From NCBI GenBank assembly GCA_025667525.1, contig CM046878.1:100083237-100147236 (forward strand): 64,000 bases of DNA, in the 5' to 3' direction. Source of the DNA: Glebionis coronaria. Taxonomy: Eukaryota > Streptophyta > Magnoliopsida > Asterales > Asteraceae. The position numbers and the translations under genes were made by a program. This document shows positions 45,340 to 57,700 of this stretch, in pieces; the stretch's first letter is position 1; every line of letters begins with the position of its first letter. A model generated the notes under the pieces. The model was not told the origin of the DNA and ran no database searches. It was given only the letters and a program-made list of their open reading frames with translations.

Positions 45340-46460
45340 TGTTAATGCAATAATGCCAAAAAAACGTTACTTGCATTTTTCGGTCTCGCTTTATTTTGAT
45401 TACGATAATATATAAAAACAAGCATTTACGAAAACAACAAAAATCGAATTCTTGAGTTCAAGTATTTATTCCATTATCACTTAAGGTATGAACAAACAAG
45501 TTTTCAACCTAACTAAGTGATCAAGGATTTTGTTTTTCTTAAAACTCGCCTTTTAATAAATGTGATAAAAGTTTCTATTAAACTTTATTTTTAAGAAAAT
45601 GTTTTATTAAATTAAAATTTTGAAAATTTGAAAAATGACATATTCCATATGGTTTAGGAATATCCTTTGAGGATAAATATTCCACCAGATGTGACTGCAC
45701 TACTAAAAGACAAAAGGGAGCGGAGTCTACTCCGGCGGTTCCATAAATAGGTGTGCGGTTCTTTACTGATAAATAACCGCGGGCACATTTAAGGAACCGC
45801 GCCCAGAAAGAGCCGTTGGGCACTTGTCTTATAAATAGTGGACAATTCTCAGATTTTCTTTTCACCTCTTTTGCAAACAAATTTCCAGATTCAATCCACC
45901 TTTTTAAATCACTCAAATCCTTGGTTATTTGGTTGATTACTACTTGTTTAGAAGTGAATCTTTCTCCTCTCATCTCATCCTCTTAAGTGCAAAGAGAAGA
46001 ACACTTTCATCCTTGAAGTGTTGTGTCTACCTCAAAGATCCATTGAAGATCAACATTTATTTTCATTCTTTTGTTGTTGTGAAGATCCAAGTAGTTGTGT
46101 CTATTTGGAAGTTGTGTATGTATTGTGGTTAATACTTACGCCTTAAAGTATATTGGTGTAGATTGGTCCTAGCTAAGATTAGGGCTCGACTTTTAGCTTA
46201 GAGTCGGAAATTGGTTAAGCGACGTGTACGGTTTCTCAACCTTAAGGAGCTTGTTGATTAGTGAACTCTCGAGTAAGGAGTACTCGAGGAGTGGAGTAGG
46301 AACGAGGAGTGAGCTTCGTTTCCGAATCACTATAAATCCTTGGTGGTTAGTTTGATCTTTCTTTTCCTTATCTCTTTACATTCTTTATTCATTACTTGCA
46401 CATACTTGTGATTATTAGTTTAGTTGCACTATCCATTGTCCACATTGTATATAAGAAGAT
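45340..46460 (+). mobile_element. 3' LTR of Ty1/copia element (right end approximate)
   Basis: Begins TGTTAATGCAATAATGCC after the polypurine tract. The right end is placed near 46450-46470, where sequence typical of a different element begins (TAGGGTTAAGACC). No 5' LTR is in the window to confirm it. TATAAATAGTGG at about 45830 could be a promoter, but it may instead belong to the CACTA-like fragment at 45696. Confidence 0.5.
45696..45850. mobile_element. CACTA-like terminus inside the copia LTR
   Basis: CACTACTAAAAGACAAAAGG followed by repeated GGCGGTTCC and GCGGTTCTTTA words and their inverses resembles the end and subterminal repeats of CACTA (En/Spm) elements. No matching opposite end or 3-bp duplication was found. 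Similar CGGTTCTTTA and AACCGCAGGC words occur at 44300-44375. Confidence 0.35.
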
Positions 46461-46770
46461 TTCACATATTTGCTTAGGGTTAAGACCAAAGATAGGCCAT
46501 GAACTTTCGAAAAAAACTTGTTATAGTCCACGTACTAATTTAAATACCATTATAACCCATGAAACTTTACATAAACCGGCTATTATAAGCCATGTTACCG
46601 TTTCATCAATGACATGTCATCATTAGGTCCCTTAATTAATTTAAAAACACGTTTTAGCCCCTGAAACACGTTTTATAACATTAATTTTGTTTTTCCCCAA
46701 ATCAAAAACGTTTTTCCTTTTCAACTACCAATTATGGTTCATCTGGTTTACCAGTTAGGGTTTTATAACA

Positions 46771-47253
46771 ATGTCGACTACAAGCTCTTCAAGCAATCGT
46801 TTAAATCGACGAATTACCAATAAGCTATGCGATTGTGGATTACCAGTTAGGGTTTTGACTTTGAGGAAACTTGGACACCCACCTCGAAGGTTTATGGTTT
46901 GTGTGAATCGCAATGTAAGTTACATAGCATAACAAATTATCCCATTGTTTATTTCTTATTTATAATATGTTTGTTTATGGTTATAATCAAAGAAAGTTGG
47001 TGTGATTAAGTGTGGCTTATGGTAATGGTATGATCCGTACCTTGAACATGACTGGTATAAGTACTAGTTGTATGACATGTACAACTTGTTGAACATTCAT
47101 GAACGACATCAACACCAAGCTGAGATGATGAGGCAAGAGAGGATTGAAGAACTAACCCAACTTAATAATAAGTACCTCACCCATTTGACTTTCTACAAGT
47201 CAACTTGTTTCATTTTAGCCTTGGTTCTACTAGTTCTTGTGTTGAAAAACTAA
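46771..47253 (+). pseudogene. GRF-type zinc-finger membrane protein, two nonsense codons
   Basis: Exon 1 (46771-46914) encodes Ser-rich MSTTSSSSNRLNRR and the GRF finger start CDCGLPVRVLTLRKLGHPPR then RFMVCVNRN. After a GT-AG intron, exon 2 (from 46993) encodes KVGVIKCGLW, a TAA at 47023-47025, WYDP, and a TAG at 47065-47067. It then continues in the same frame to a coiled segment (HQHQAEMMRQERIEELTQL) and a C-terminal hydrophobic helix (FILALVLLVLVL) before TAA. The layout of GRF finger, coiled coil and tail anchor is a known plant family. It converges on the MURA-type gene at 54797-58040. Confidence 0.75.
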
Positions 47254-47399
47254 GGTTTTAAGTTACCAGTTGTTGTTCTTCTATTTTGTGTAATCAACCA
47301 TGTTGTATGGTTAAACATTTTGCATCTTTAATGTATTTTGCTTCTATCTTTTAGCAATGTAATTGATTGTGGTTTTGTGATTTTTAGCTAGTTTATACT

Positions 47400-49070
47400 T
47401 GATAGCAGATTTTACTCAGTTAAAAAGTTCGTTGTTCACGGTCTCATCGAATTGATCTCCGGTTGAATGTGTGACTCAGTTGTTCTTGGTGGAAAAGAAA
47501 TGGTTTGGTCATTGTAGTAAAATTAAATTGCAAAACTTTAAAGTAAATGGCACGGTAAATAAAGCTAAAAGTAATTAAAACGTAAATGGCAATAAATTTA
47601 AGACTTTAAAAGAAATTAATTAAATGACGAAAATATTAAAACTTTAAAAGTAAATGACGAGAAATTAAAGTTTAACAAAAAGTAAATTTGAAAATTAAAT
47701 AAGATAAAACAAGTAAAAAATAAAGCTAAGTAAAAATAAGACAAAACAATTAAAATAAAGCTAAGTAAAAATGGCGGGAAAAATAAATTTAAAAATTAAA
47801 TTTGAATAAAAACTAATTAATTTTGCAATTATATAAAAACCATGAATTAATTTCGCAATTAAGACAATAATTTCGCAATAATAACAAAGATTTCGCAATT
47901 ATAACAAAGATTTCGCAATAATTGCGAAATCATGCACTAATTTCGCAATTATGAAAAAGACCAAATCCGCAATGTGCAAAATTACACAATTCCGCAATGA
48001 TGAATGAAGGAAGATTTCGCAATAAGGAAAAATGAATGATTTCGCAATGTTGCAAAATCAAAGATTTCGCAATATATATAAAAAAACAAGGTTTCGCAAT
48101 AATGAAAACCAAGATTTCGCAATAACGAAAACCAAGATTTTGCAATTATGAAAAAGTTGCGAAATCGAATCAGATATTCCTAAAAACTAGGGACACTAAA
48201 AAGGACGAAAATAAGCACTTAAAACTCAACTTTTAAAGGAAAATAAGCAAAGCAAAACACCAATAAGCTAACTAAAAATCCTAGATTAATGATAATACTT
48301 ATAAAAACATCAAAAACAAACCACAAAAATTAAAAAGATGTAAACTTTATGTAAAAATATGATGAAAAAGATTATGATTAAGAACACGAAATCAACACGA
48401 ACAAAGATGATTAAAAAGATTAAGATTAAACAAACAAGAAAGGTAGAATGAGATGATTAAAAAGCTTGAATTTAAAAGATTAAAGATTAAAGATTCAAAA
48501 CAAGATTAAAGATTAAAGCTTTAGAACATGCAATAAAACTAGAGAGAGAAAGTAATCTACTCTTACTCCTAAACTAATCTACTCCTAAAATGACTAACTC
48601 CTCCTAATGATATATTATGAGGGTTTATATAGGAGGAGAAGAGGAGTGTTGATGCTTTCTTCTTTCTTTCTTCTTGTCTCGACTCGATTTAAATTCTTTG
48701 TCTTTCTCGACGTCGTCCCGGGATTTGTCGATATAAATTGAACTCGTCTTATAATTTTCTTCTTTAATTAGACTTAGTTCTTCGACTTCATTAAACTTCC
48801 GTCTTTAGACTTTTTCTTCGACAAATCTTCAGAATAGGCCTTGGACTTCCGTTCTTTTTGCACTCTTGATCTTTTGACTTCGTCTTTTCTCGTTATCTTC
48901 GATAAAAGCCCGTGAAAGCCCGTGTTTTCTTCCTTTTCATCTTTTGGTCCTAAAACACAATAAAAACACAAACCACGCATAATTCTGACTTTTACGACAT
49001 AAAATACACGTTTTGACTTGGTTATTATTATAATTAAGTGGTAAAAGGATGGGTGTTTTCACGCCTATCA
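47400..49070 (-). mobile_element. 3' LTR (1671 bp) of non-autonomous element
   Basis: TGATAGCAG to GCCTATCA, with TGATAG/CTATCA inverted termini. It aligns along its full length with 52915-54578. By eye the divergence is around 2 percent plus small indels, so this insertion is much older than the tandem array at the left of the window. Confidence 0.88.
47825..48165. repeat. TTTCGCAAT motif cluster in 3' LTR
   Basis: About a dozen copies of TTTCGCAAT (some CCGCAAT or TTTGCAAT variants) and a few in inverse orientation (ATTGCGAAAT) occur within 340 bp, spaced irregularly at 17-35 bases. The same cluster is in the other LTR at 53325-53690. Confidence 0.85.
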
Positions 49071-51492
49071 AATCTCCTACACTTTACCATTGCAATGCCC
49101 TCATGCAATGCATTAGTTACAAAGCAAGATTTACATTTTCCATCATAATTAACCCACCTTGGCCTTTATTAAACATAATTAAAGGAAGAAAAACAAATAA
49201 AGAGATTAAAGACTTACATTGAGGCTTTGGATTGTCCTGAATGTTTATCATCCTCAAGTTTTACGTTCCCCATACCAAGCTTAAAAACGCGATCATTGTT
49301 ATTATAAGTTAGCAAACTAACACAAATTCATGTGGCCCAATTATTTACTTAGACTCCCTTATTCCTAGGTGTATCTCTTATATTTTATGATTGTCTTGAA
49401 TGATCACGAGGATGCATTGTTGACTTATTTTGATAGTTTATTTAGGCTGAAAATAAAGTGGGACGATTTAATCAATAGTTAGCTAAATGACAAAATCTTT
49501 TAAAACCGCTTCTCGGGACCTCTTAAAGTTCATATCTTGGCATAACTCGCTTCATGATTTGAGACCTTTCTCGGACCGATATTTGGCAGTGACTTCATAC
49601 TTCAAATCTTGAGAGACGTTCATGAAATAATGGTCTTCTTTTCATAATAGGAATTTCTTCACTTGAACTTTTTGAGAGATTCTTCATATTTAGACCACGA
49701 CTTCTTCATTTTTCTCCAATCTTTATTTGGGATATACAACGATCCGCCTCCTTTTATGACTTGGATCTATTTATCCTCATACCTTGTTAGGGTCTTTTCG
49801 GATAGATTTCTCCATGATCTTTATGGGAGTATTTGTTTTTCGTCGTGTGTCTCGATCCTTCATATTGATTTTTAATAAATGATTCTTCACATAACTTTTG
49901 GATCTTTAACAACAAAATGTAGCCCTCATGTCTTGTTAGGACCTTTTCGGACTCGCCAATCTTCGCATCCCGCTTCAATAAGTTATGCCTTGGCTATGAA
50001 CTCTAATTAATACCAAGCAACTTTTAAACGATCTTGTGCTAGAAGCTAAGTAACTTTTCAAATCGTACAACCTTATTTATTACAAATATATTTATTAACA
50101 AGCGATGGGAGAAAAAGCTTATAATCCACTCATATAAATTCATGAAAGAATACCAAACTTATAATTGACTCTATCATCTCTCGTTCTCTACAATTTAAAA
50201 TCTCAAAGAATGAGACTCGTGGTTGCTTAGCCAATTAAATCAAAGTTTTGGGTTTTCAAGTCATCTATAGGATCTTGCAACTTCTTAGACTCTTTCAAGT
50301 TTAGAATTCACATTTTAAAGTTCCCTTGATAAACGACTTTCTAGGATCAATTATAGGAACTTGCGAAAAGTTCTTGTTCTTAACCCGTAAGAGTTAAGAC
50401 TTTCGCGTTTTAAAGTTCCCTATATAAAAGCCTAGCAAAACTTTACTTAAACACGTTAAGGATACTAGCTGGAGTAAACTTAGATAAGTAAACTCGGGTT
50501 GAGTCAAAAGATTCACAACGTTTTAAAAATTAAAACCACTTTATTAAAAATTTATTCTAGCAAAGAAAGTAAATAACGATAACAAAGGAAAATACTACTA
50601 TACTACTAGGCCAAAATAGATTAGAAAAGTTTGAAAAATGTCGAAAAATCAAATTTTCCGGTTAAAATGAGGACAAATTCATGGAAAAGCCTACTTAACT
50701 TCGATAGAAGTCCCCCTACACTTAATATAAACATTGTCCTCAATGTTTAAGCATGTGGGATTAAACTCCCCTACACTTAGGACATTGTGCACGTTGTTTA
50801 AATCTTGCTAAGGGAGAGACAACTAAAGTGATTCCTATTTTAATATTGAAGAATATAAAATAGAGAATCAAAAGAGTTTAGGACAGAACCGGGAAGACGG
50901 GTACACGGGATCACGGTTCGTCAAAAGTCATCAAGAATGGATCTTTGAAAGCTCGAATCCCTGCACATGATAAGAAAGAAAACAACAAACACATACGAGG
51001 GTCTCCCCCTACACTTATTATAAAAATAGATAAAGATAGATAGATAATCGGGTTGCCTCCCGAGAAGCGCTTGTTTTTGTTAACCGAGTCACGAGCCTGA
51101 CTCGTCCCCGAATTAAATGGTCCATGGGGAAGCCTCGAATGTAATACCAGGATCAAAGACCTTGTCCTCGTTCCCGGAGGAAAATAATAAAAGAGAGGAC
51201 GGAGGATAAGTCTTTAAGGGTAGAAAAGACCTTTAAACATACGAAAAGTATGTGAAATCATGATCCACGGGAGGTGGGTGGGTAAAGGAATCAAAATGTC
51301 AGCCCCAAAAGACATATGATTATCACTGAGCAGCAAAGCCGTAAAGGTGTTAATCATGGATTGCTCAGTGTCACCTCCCGGGTTAAAGCACTCATCCTCG
51401 GTAATGGTTTCTAAAGGTTGGGATAAAAGGTGCTTGGGAGGGTGACTTGGGACAATATCTTCATGCAGCAAATTATCAAAAATAATATCCCC
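49071..51492. other. Non-coding interior of the non-autonomous LTR element
   Basis: No recognised coding region on either strand. Contains CCCCTACACTTA words at about 49075, 50710, 50768 and 51005, and a GGGTTGCCTCCCGAGAAGCG segment at about 51052, a phrase I associate with other plant LTR elements. A polypurine-like AGGAGATT on the minus strand borders the 3' LTR. Confidence 0.55.
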
Positions 51493-52680
51493 CTACGTAT
51501 CATCATCATCAATACCCGGAGGTATTGAGAGAATGTTGATTTCCTCCATAGCTGTGTCATTATTCTCGACCGGAGTAATAGATGGAGGTAAAGACTCGGT
51601 ATTAGGAGCAGAATTCAATGCTTCAATTTTAGCAATAAGAAGATGAACTTTCAATAATTTGTCGCGAAGAATAACGTCTTCCACCTCATCTACAAGACCA
51701 AGTTCAGTGGTGAACTTCTCGTAAGTCGGAGAGAATAAATCAACATCGCCCTCATCTCCCGGAGGAGATTGAGAAATTTCAAAGGTGAAATCCTCATAGC
51801 ATGGAGAAAAATCATCATCATTAAGAGCGACCTCGTCCGTAAGCTCAGCAAAAGTAGGGACATCACAAACCTCCTCAAATAAGTTTTCGAGACCAAATAG
51901 ACTAATCTTACTCGATGAATCACAATCCTTAGACGCATTTGGGATATCAAGAGTAGGAGTAGTAATCTCAGAAGATGGGTTGAGATCATAGATATCATCC
52001 TCGTCATCATCATAATAGTAGTATGGACGCACAATGGGAGGAGTATAATCACTAAGATTAGATACTTGCTCTTGTTGTTGTCGCTTTTCCTTCTCCCATG
52101 TTTCTTTTAGTTGAACTACGGCTTCTTTAAGTTTCAAAAGAAGGGCTTGTGTTTCGTCATTCGGATTCAAAGAAGGTTGATGATCGAGGGTGTATTGTGG
52201 GGGCTCAAAATTATGAAAACCAGAATTATAGCACGGATGTGGTCCATCATAGATCATCGGTTAAAAAGAATTAGAACACGCATTTGGCTCATAATAATTC
52301 ATCGGCTGGCAATAAGAAGTATCGCGAGGGCCCCCACAATTGTTGCAATACGGGTATTAAGGAAAACCGGGTGCGTCATGTGGATAGCTATTACCATTGT
52401 CATAATTGTAACCCGGTTCTTGCTCGTCATGAGACGGGTATCGAATCGGACATGAAACATGCCAATGAGAATCGCTTCCACAATATATGCAAGAGGGTGG
52501 AGTAAGTGCATTAGAAGCAAATGATGAGTTAATCGAATTGCACGAGGGACAAAATCCAAATTGTGTATTGTCGATATCATTTCCACACCGCTCACATGTA
52601 CACCATTGACATGTTTGATAGCCATACAATGGTCTTCCACACCCTGCGGCACAAGTAACATACGAATTCATTAAGAACAA
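51493..52680 (-). pseudogene. Gag-like cysteine-rich protein of the LTR element, two in-frame stops
   Basis: One minus-strand frame of about 395 codons, interrupted only by TAA at 52357-52359 and TAA at 52261-52263. The N-terminal part has closely spaced CxxC pairs (CAAGCGRPLYGYQTCQWCTC, ERCGN), a CCHC knuckle CIYCGSDSHWHVSC, and a second finger YCNNCGGPRDTSYC. The rest (from 52257) is Pro/Asn-rich, includes a short charged coiled segment (LKETWEKEKRQQQEQ), and is very acidic. This resembles gag-like proteins I recall from Asteraceae retroelements (CxNCGGPHxTxxCQPMNYYE). It likely packaged element RNA. There is no enzymatic domain. Confidence 0.7.
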
Positions 52681-52894
52681 TAGATAAGCAAGAAGAATAT
52701 TTTAGGTGCAAAACTTTCGAAAAAGAAATGCTTTTTATGATTTTTTTATTGTTTTTGGGATTTTTGATTTTTTTTTTTATTTTTTAGGATTTCTGAATTT
52801 TTTTTTGAAAAATGCAAGAAAAAGAACGTTCACGAATGAACGGATCCTAAAATCCAACGCGTCTCTCACTAAAAACCGTTAATCTTCACGAAAA
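52681..52894 (-). other. Leader between primer-binding site and gag-like frame
   Basis: About 210 bases of untranslated leader on the minus strand, including T-runs near 52740-52805. No other feature. Confidence 0.5.
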
Positions 52895-52912
52895 GAGCCG
52901 GCAGCGGCGCCA
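52895..52912 (-). other. Primer-binding site of non-autonomous element
   Basis: The minus strand reads TGGCGCCGCTGCCGGCTC, two bases from the LTR edge. TGGCGCCG(T/C)TGCCGG is the site used by several plant Ty3/gypsy groups such as Athila and is thought to pair with tRNA-Asp. It supports a Ty3/gypsy origin. Confidence 0.75.
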
Positions 52913-52914
52913 TT

Positions 52915-54578
52915 TAATAGCAGATTTTACTCGGTTAAAAAGTTTGTTGTTCACGGTCTCATCGAATTGATCTCCGGTTGAATGTGTGACTCAGTTGTTC
53001 TTGGTGGAAAAGAAATGGTTTTGTCATTGTAGTAAAGTTAAATTGCAAAACTTTAAAGTAAATGACACGGTAAATAAAGCTAAAAGTAATTAAAACGTAA
53101 ATGGCAATAAATTTAAGACTTTAAAAGAAATTAATTAAATGACAAAAATATTAAAACTTTAAAAGTAAATGACGAGAAATTAAAGTTTAACAAAAAGTAA
53201 ATTTGAAAATTAAATAAGACAAAACAAGTAAAAGATAAAGCTAAATAAAAATAAGACAAAACAATTAAAATAAAGCTAAGTAAAAATGGCGGGAAAAATA
53301 AATTTGAATAAAAACTAATTAATTTCGCAATTATATAAAAACCATGAATTAATTTCGCAATTAAGACAATAATTTCGCAATAATAACAAAGATTTCGCAA
53401 TTATAACAAAGATTTCGCAATAATTGCGAAATCATGCACTAATTTCGCAATTATGAAAAAGACCAAATCCGCAATGTGCAAAATTGCACAATTCCGCAAT
53501 GATGAATGAAGGAAGATTTCGCAATAAGGAAAAATGAATGATTTCGCAATGTTGCGAAATCAAAGATTTCGCAATATATATAAAAAAACAAGATTTGCAA
53601 TAATGAAAACCAAGATTTCAATGAAAACCAAGATTTCAATGAAAACCAAGATTTCGCAATTATGAAAAAGTTGCGAAATCGAATCAGATATTCCTAAAAA
53701 GTAGGGACACTAAAAAGGACGAAAATTAGCACTTAAAACTCAACTTTTAAAGGAAAATAAGCAAAGCAAAACACCAATAAGCTAACTAAAAATCCTAGAT
53801 TAATGATAATACTTATAAAAACATCAAAAACAAACCACGAAAATTAAAAAGATGTAAACTTTATGTAAAAATATGATGAAAAATATTATGATTAAGAACA
53901 CGAAATCAACACGAAAAAAGATGATTAAAAAGATTAAGATTAAACAAACAAGAAAGGTAGATTGAGATGATTAAAAAGCTTGAATTTAAAAGATTAAAGA
54001 TTCAAAACAAGATTAAAGATTAAACCTTTAGAACATAAAATAAAACTAGAGAGAGAAAGTAATCTACTCCTACTCCTAAACTAATCTACTCCTAAAATGA
54101 CTAACTCCTCCTAATGACATATTAGGAGTGTTTATATAGGAGGAGAAGAGGAGTGTTGATGCTTTCTTCTTTCTTTCTTCTTGTCTCGACTCGATTTAAA
54201 TTTTTTGTCTTTCTCGACGTCGTCTCGGGATTTGTCGATATAAATTGAACTCGTCTAATATTTTTCTTCTTTAATTAGACTTGGTTCTTCGACTTCATTA
54301 AACTTCCGTCTTTAGACTTTTTCTTCGATAAATCTTCAGAATAGGCCTTAGACTTCCATTCTTTTTGCACTCTTGATCTTTTGACTTCGTCTTTTCTCGT
54401 TATCTTCGATAAAAGCCCGTGAAAGCCCGTGTTTTCTTCCTTTTTCATCTTTTGGTCCTAAAACACAATAAAAACGCAAACCACGCATAATTCCGACTTT
54501 TACGACATAAAATACACGTTTTGGCTTGGTTATTATTATAATTAAGTGGTAAAAGGATGGGTGTTTTCACACCTATCG
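52915..54578 (-). mobile_element. 5' LTR (1664 bp) of non-autonomous element
   Basis: Partner of 47400-49070. Both termini carry one change (TAATAG for TGATAG, CTATCG for CTATCA), so the ends needed for integration are damaged. The minus strand near 54110-54165 (TCTCCTCCTATATAAA-like sequence) is a reasonable promoter region. The TTTCGCAAT cluster lies at 53325-53690. Confidence 0.85.
53325..53690. repeat. TTTCGCAAT motif cluster in 5' LTR
   Basis: Same cluster as at 47825-48165. Here three AAACCAAGATTTC units have lost the GCAAT part, showing local duplication of a decayed unit (about 53605-53655). Confidence 0.85.
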
Positions 54579-54796
54579 ATATTGCAATAAGACACAACAA
54601 ATAAGACACAACAATGAAAAAGCAAACACATGATAGTTAAATAAGCATATTGCATTAACCAACAAAGTCATGTGGGGAACAACCCATGTTCTAACAACAC
54701 AAAAGATAACAAGATACTAGAATCTTTTAGTACAAAAGTTAAGTTTTCAAGACCTCACTGTCTTGATAATGCAAATACACACAGACATACAACTAG

Positions 54797-57700
54797 TCAC
54801 ATGAAAAAGCCTTGTCTGGTGTTGACGACTATTTCATTTATTGAAGATCTTTCAGATCTACCTCTATTCTTGTGATAAATCAACCTCTCTCGAGCATCTT
54901 CAGCAGCAACTTTAGCTTTCCTTTTTTTGGTCACTTTAGCACTTGACCCTTCAGCAACAACTTTAGCTTTCCCATTTGACTGGATGTTTGGCACAACTGA
55001 TTCTTGAGTATGTATGTTGTCATTGATAGTCTGCAAAGTTGTGTCTTCTTCCTGCAACCATCTTAGCCTTTCTTTATCTTGCCTTTCATATTCTGCTTCC
55101 TCTTCCTGCAACAATATTAAAGCTTCTTCATCTTGTTCATCAACTTGAGCTTTATGTTTAGCTGCTAACTTCTCTTCCTCTTGTAGTAACATCTCCTCCA
55201 TGTACTCATCTTCCAAATGTTTCCTTATCTCTTCCTCTGTCATTACCTATATTTGAAACATCCTTAGTTAGAAATAATTAGTATAAACTTATTTGATATG
55301 TTAAACAAACAAAGGGATAATACACATACCTCATCAACCAAGTTCTGGTTACCATTCCTACCCCTTACCCTACCTCTACCTCTGTATCCTCTTCCTTGTT
55401 CAGTAGTAGAACTTCCTTCACCTGCATCAGCATTTGATTCACCCTTTCCTCCTCTACCTCCCCTAGACCCTTTACCTCTGCTTCTGGCAGAAGCATATGT
55501 ACCAACAGGTTGTAGTTTTGGAATATTAGGTCTTGTAGATCTAGGTGGTTTTGGGACAACTTCATTTTTACAACTAGCTTTGTTGTGACCTGTCTCTTGA
55601 CAATTACTACAAGTCATCTTCCTACCTACCTTGGAAACCTGAGAGTTTGATTCATTTGCAGCTTTCATCCTACCCTTTCTTGGCCTACCAGGCATTGTTC
55701 TCAATATTGGGGGTAAAAGAGGTGGATTGTTAGTTTTTCTCCAATAGTGCTACCAAAGACTGGTTTAATTGTAAACTGGTATGACTCAAACTATTTTTCT
55801 TGACTATAATAATAATGAACACCATCTAAGGGATCTCTATTCAAGTGCATGTATGCAGCAACTGCATGGATACAAGGAATACTTGTTAGATGCCACATCC
55901 TACACATACAACACTTTATAAGTAAATTCACTCCAAATCCATCATGCCCTCTTCTAACTTCAAGTTCCTGGAACCCACTTGGAACTACCATCCAATGCCT
56001 ACAAAGTTGATAAATAACTATAAGTATTCATAAGCATTAACCAATAAAATATCTGATAAAGCATAAAGTGAAAGATTTTACCTTTGTCTTTCTTTGAGTA
56101 TTTCAATTCTCTTTCTAATTGATGGTGTCATATTGTGTTCCTAGTTTCTGGCTATTCTGTTCAGTGAAACTAGCCTATGCATGAGGTAGAGTCTTATGTC
56201 TTCTAGCATAGTTATCACTAGTTTAGTTCTCTGTACAAAATAGCTCCATTGAAACTTTCTGAAATCCCATTTTCAAAGTTGGGACACTTTGATTCTAATA
56301 TGAAAAATGCTCTGCATCAAGAGTTAGGGTTTCTTTGAATTAGGTAATCATGTGCCTCTTGACTAATCAACCTAATTTCTTCCATCCTTGTTGTGTAAAC
56401 TTGTTCTAATGTTGTTGATGCAGCTTCCCAAAAAACCTTTGTAATTGCAGCCCACTGAATTTCTTTTTAAAGTTCGCAAATATGTGCCTTGTACACTTCC
56501 TATGTTCTGCATGAGGCAACAACTGATTTGCAGCTTCTAATAATCCCTGTATGTATGCATTATAAAAGGTTAGTATGACATATAAAACTGATTACATAGT
56601 TAAGTACTAATGAATATGTAATTACCTTGTGTGAGTCAGATATGACAGTCAAACCATTTCCAGGATCCAAGTTGATGTCTTCATGCAACAAGGCAATAAA
56701 CTACAACCAATTTTCAATATTTTCAACCTTTACAACTTCCCGAGCAATTGGAAACATCTGGTTATTTGCATCTCTACCCATAGCCACTAATAATTCACCT
56801 CTGCAAGTGTGTTTAAGAAAACACCCATCCAAACCTATTACCTTCCTACAGCCAGCTAGCCAACCATCCTTGATTCCTTTAAAGCAAACATAGATACTCC
56901 TAAAATAAAAATTACCATATTTTGTATCCTCGTAATCTAGTACACATGTAGACCCAGGGTTAGAATGAAGGATAGCCTATTGATACTCCCACAACCTTCC
57001 ATAATGTTCTTTCAATCCACCTTCATAATCAAATAATGCCCTCTGCTTAGCCCTTTTGCATTGCCCTAAGCTAACATTAATTAGAAACTTATCCCTAATA
57101 TCAAATTTCATTTTCAAAGTTGGAATGAAGGGATCTTTGATAAGTTGTTTTGCATAATGGTGAGCAATCCATCTATATGTTACTAAAGAACCCAGATTGT
57201 AATTTCTTGAACAATTGTGTTCACACTTCAAGGATTTAATTTGAAATGAAGTCTTAGTTGACATCCATGAAGCATACAACCTAAAACCACAAACAAGTTT
57301 AGTTGTTGTCTTTTTACTACTCTCACACTCCTCATTTGACTTAGAACTGGTTTCACCTACACATGTAACAGCCAATCCTTCATTATTGCTCTTATTACCT
57401 TGTTGTTGTCTTTTTTTCATAGTAGGAAAACCAGCACACCTACCCTCATTAACATTCCTCCCACATATCTCCAATAACTCCCCTCAGTCATTCCTTTTAT
57501 ACCACAATTGATAGCCATTGGCTACACCATAATTAGCTAAACAAAGTTTCAGTTGTTCAGAGTTCTCAAATCTCATCCCTAAAACTGGTTGCATAGATTT
57601 CCATTCCATGTTTGGGTCATGTCTTGAATATCTAATTCCCGGTTTAACATTAAACTTAGACTCTATAATGTCTGGGTTCTCTATAACATCCCCCTCAGTC

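Larger units (their letters stand above)
47400..54578 (-). mobile_element. Non-autonomous LTR retrotransposon (7.2 kb, gag-like ORF only)
   Basis: Two LTRs (47400-49070 and 52915-54578) enclose a 3.8 kb interior. The primer-binding site at 52895-52912 next to the right LTR gives minus orientation. ATACT (47395-47399) and ATATT (54579-54583) flank the element, a 5-bp duplication with one change. The only coding potential is the cysteine-rich, acidic frame at 51493-52680. No protease, RT, RNase H or integrase is recognisable, so it would depend on another element. It was inserted between the GRF gene and the MURA gene of a MULE. Confidence 0.85.

Noticed and set aside
52111..52505. Plus-strand frames of 73-114 codons and minus-strand alternatives at 51690-52052 and 52299-52661
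   Set aside because: Shadows of the gag-like frame at 51493-52680, which alone has the cysteine-motif pattern.
47825..53690. CRISPR-like arrays from regularly recurring TTTCGCAAT or 17-bp LTR repeats
   Set aside because: Units are too short, spacing is irregular or zero, they lie within plant LTRs, and there are no Cas genes.
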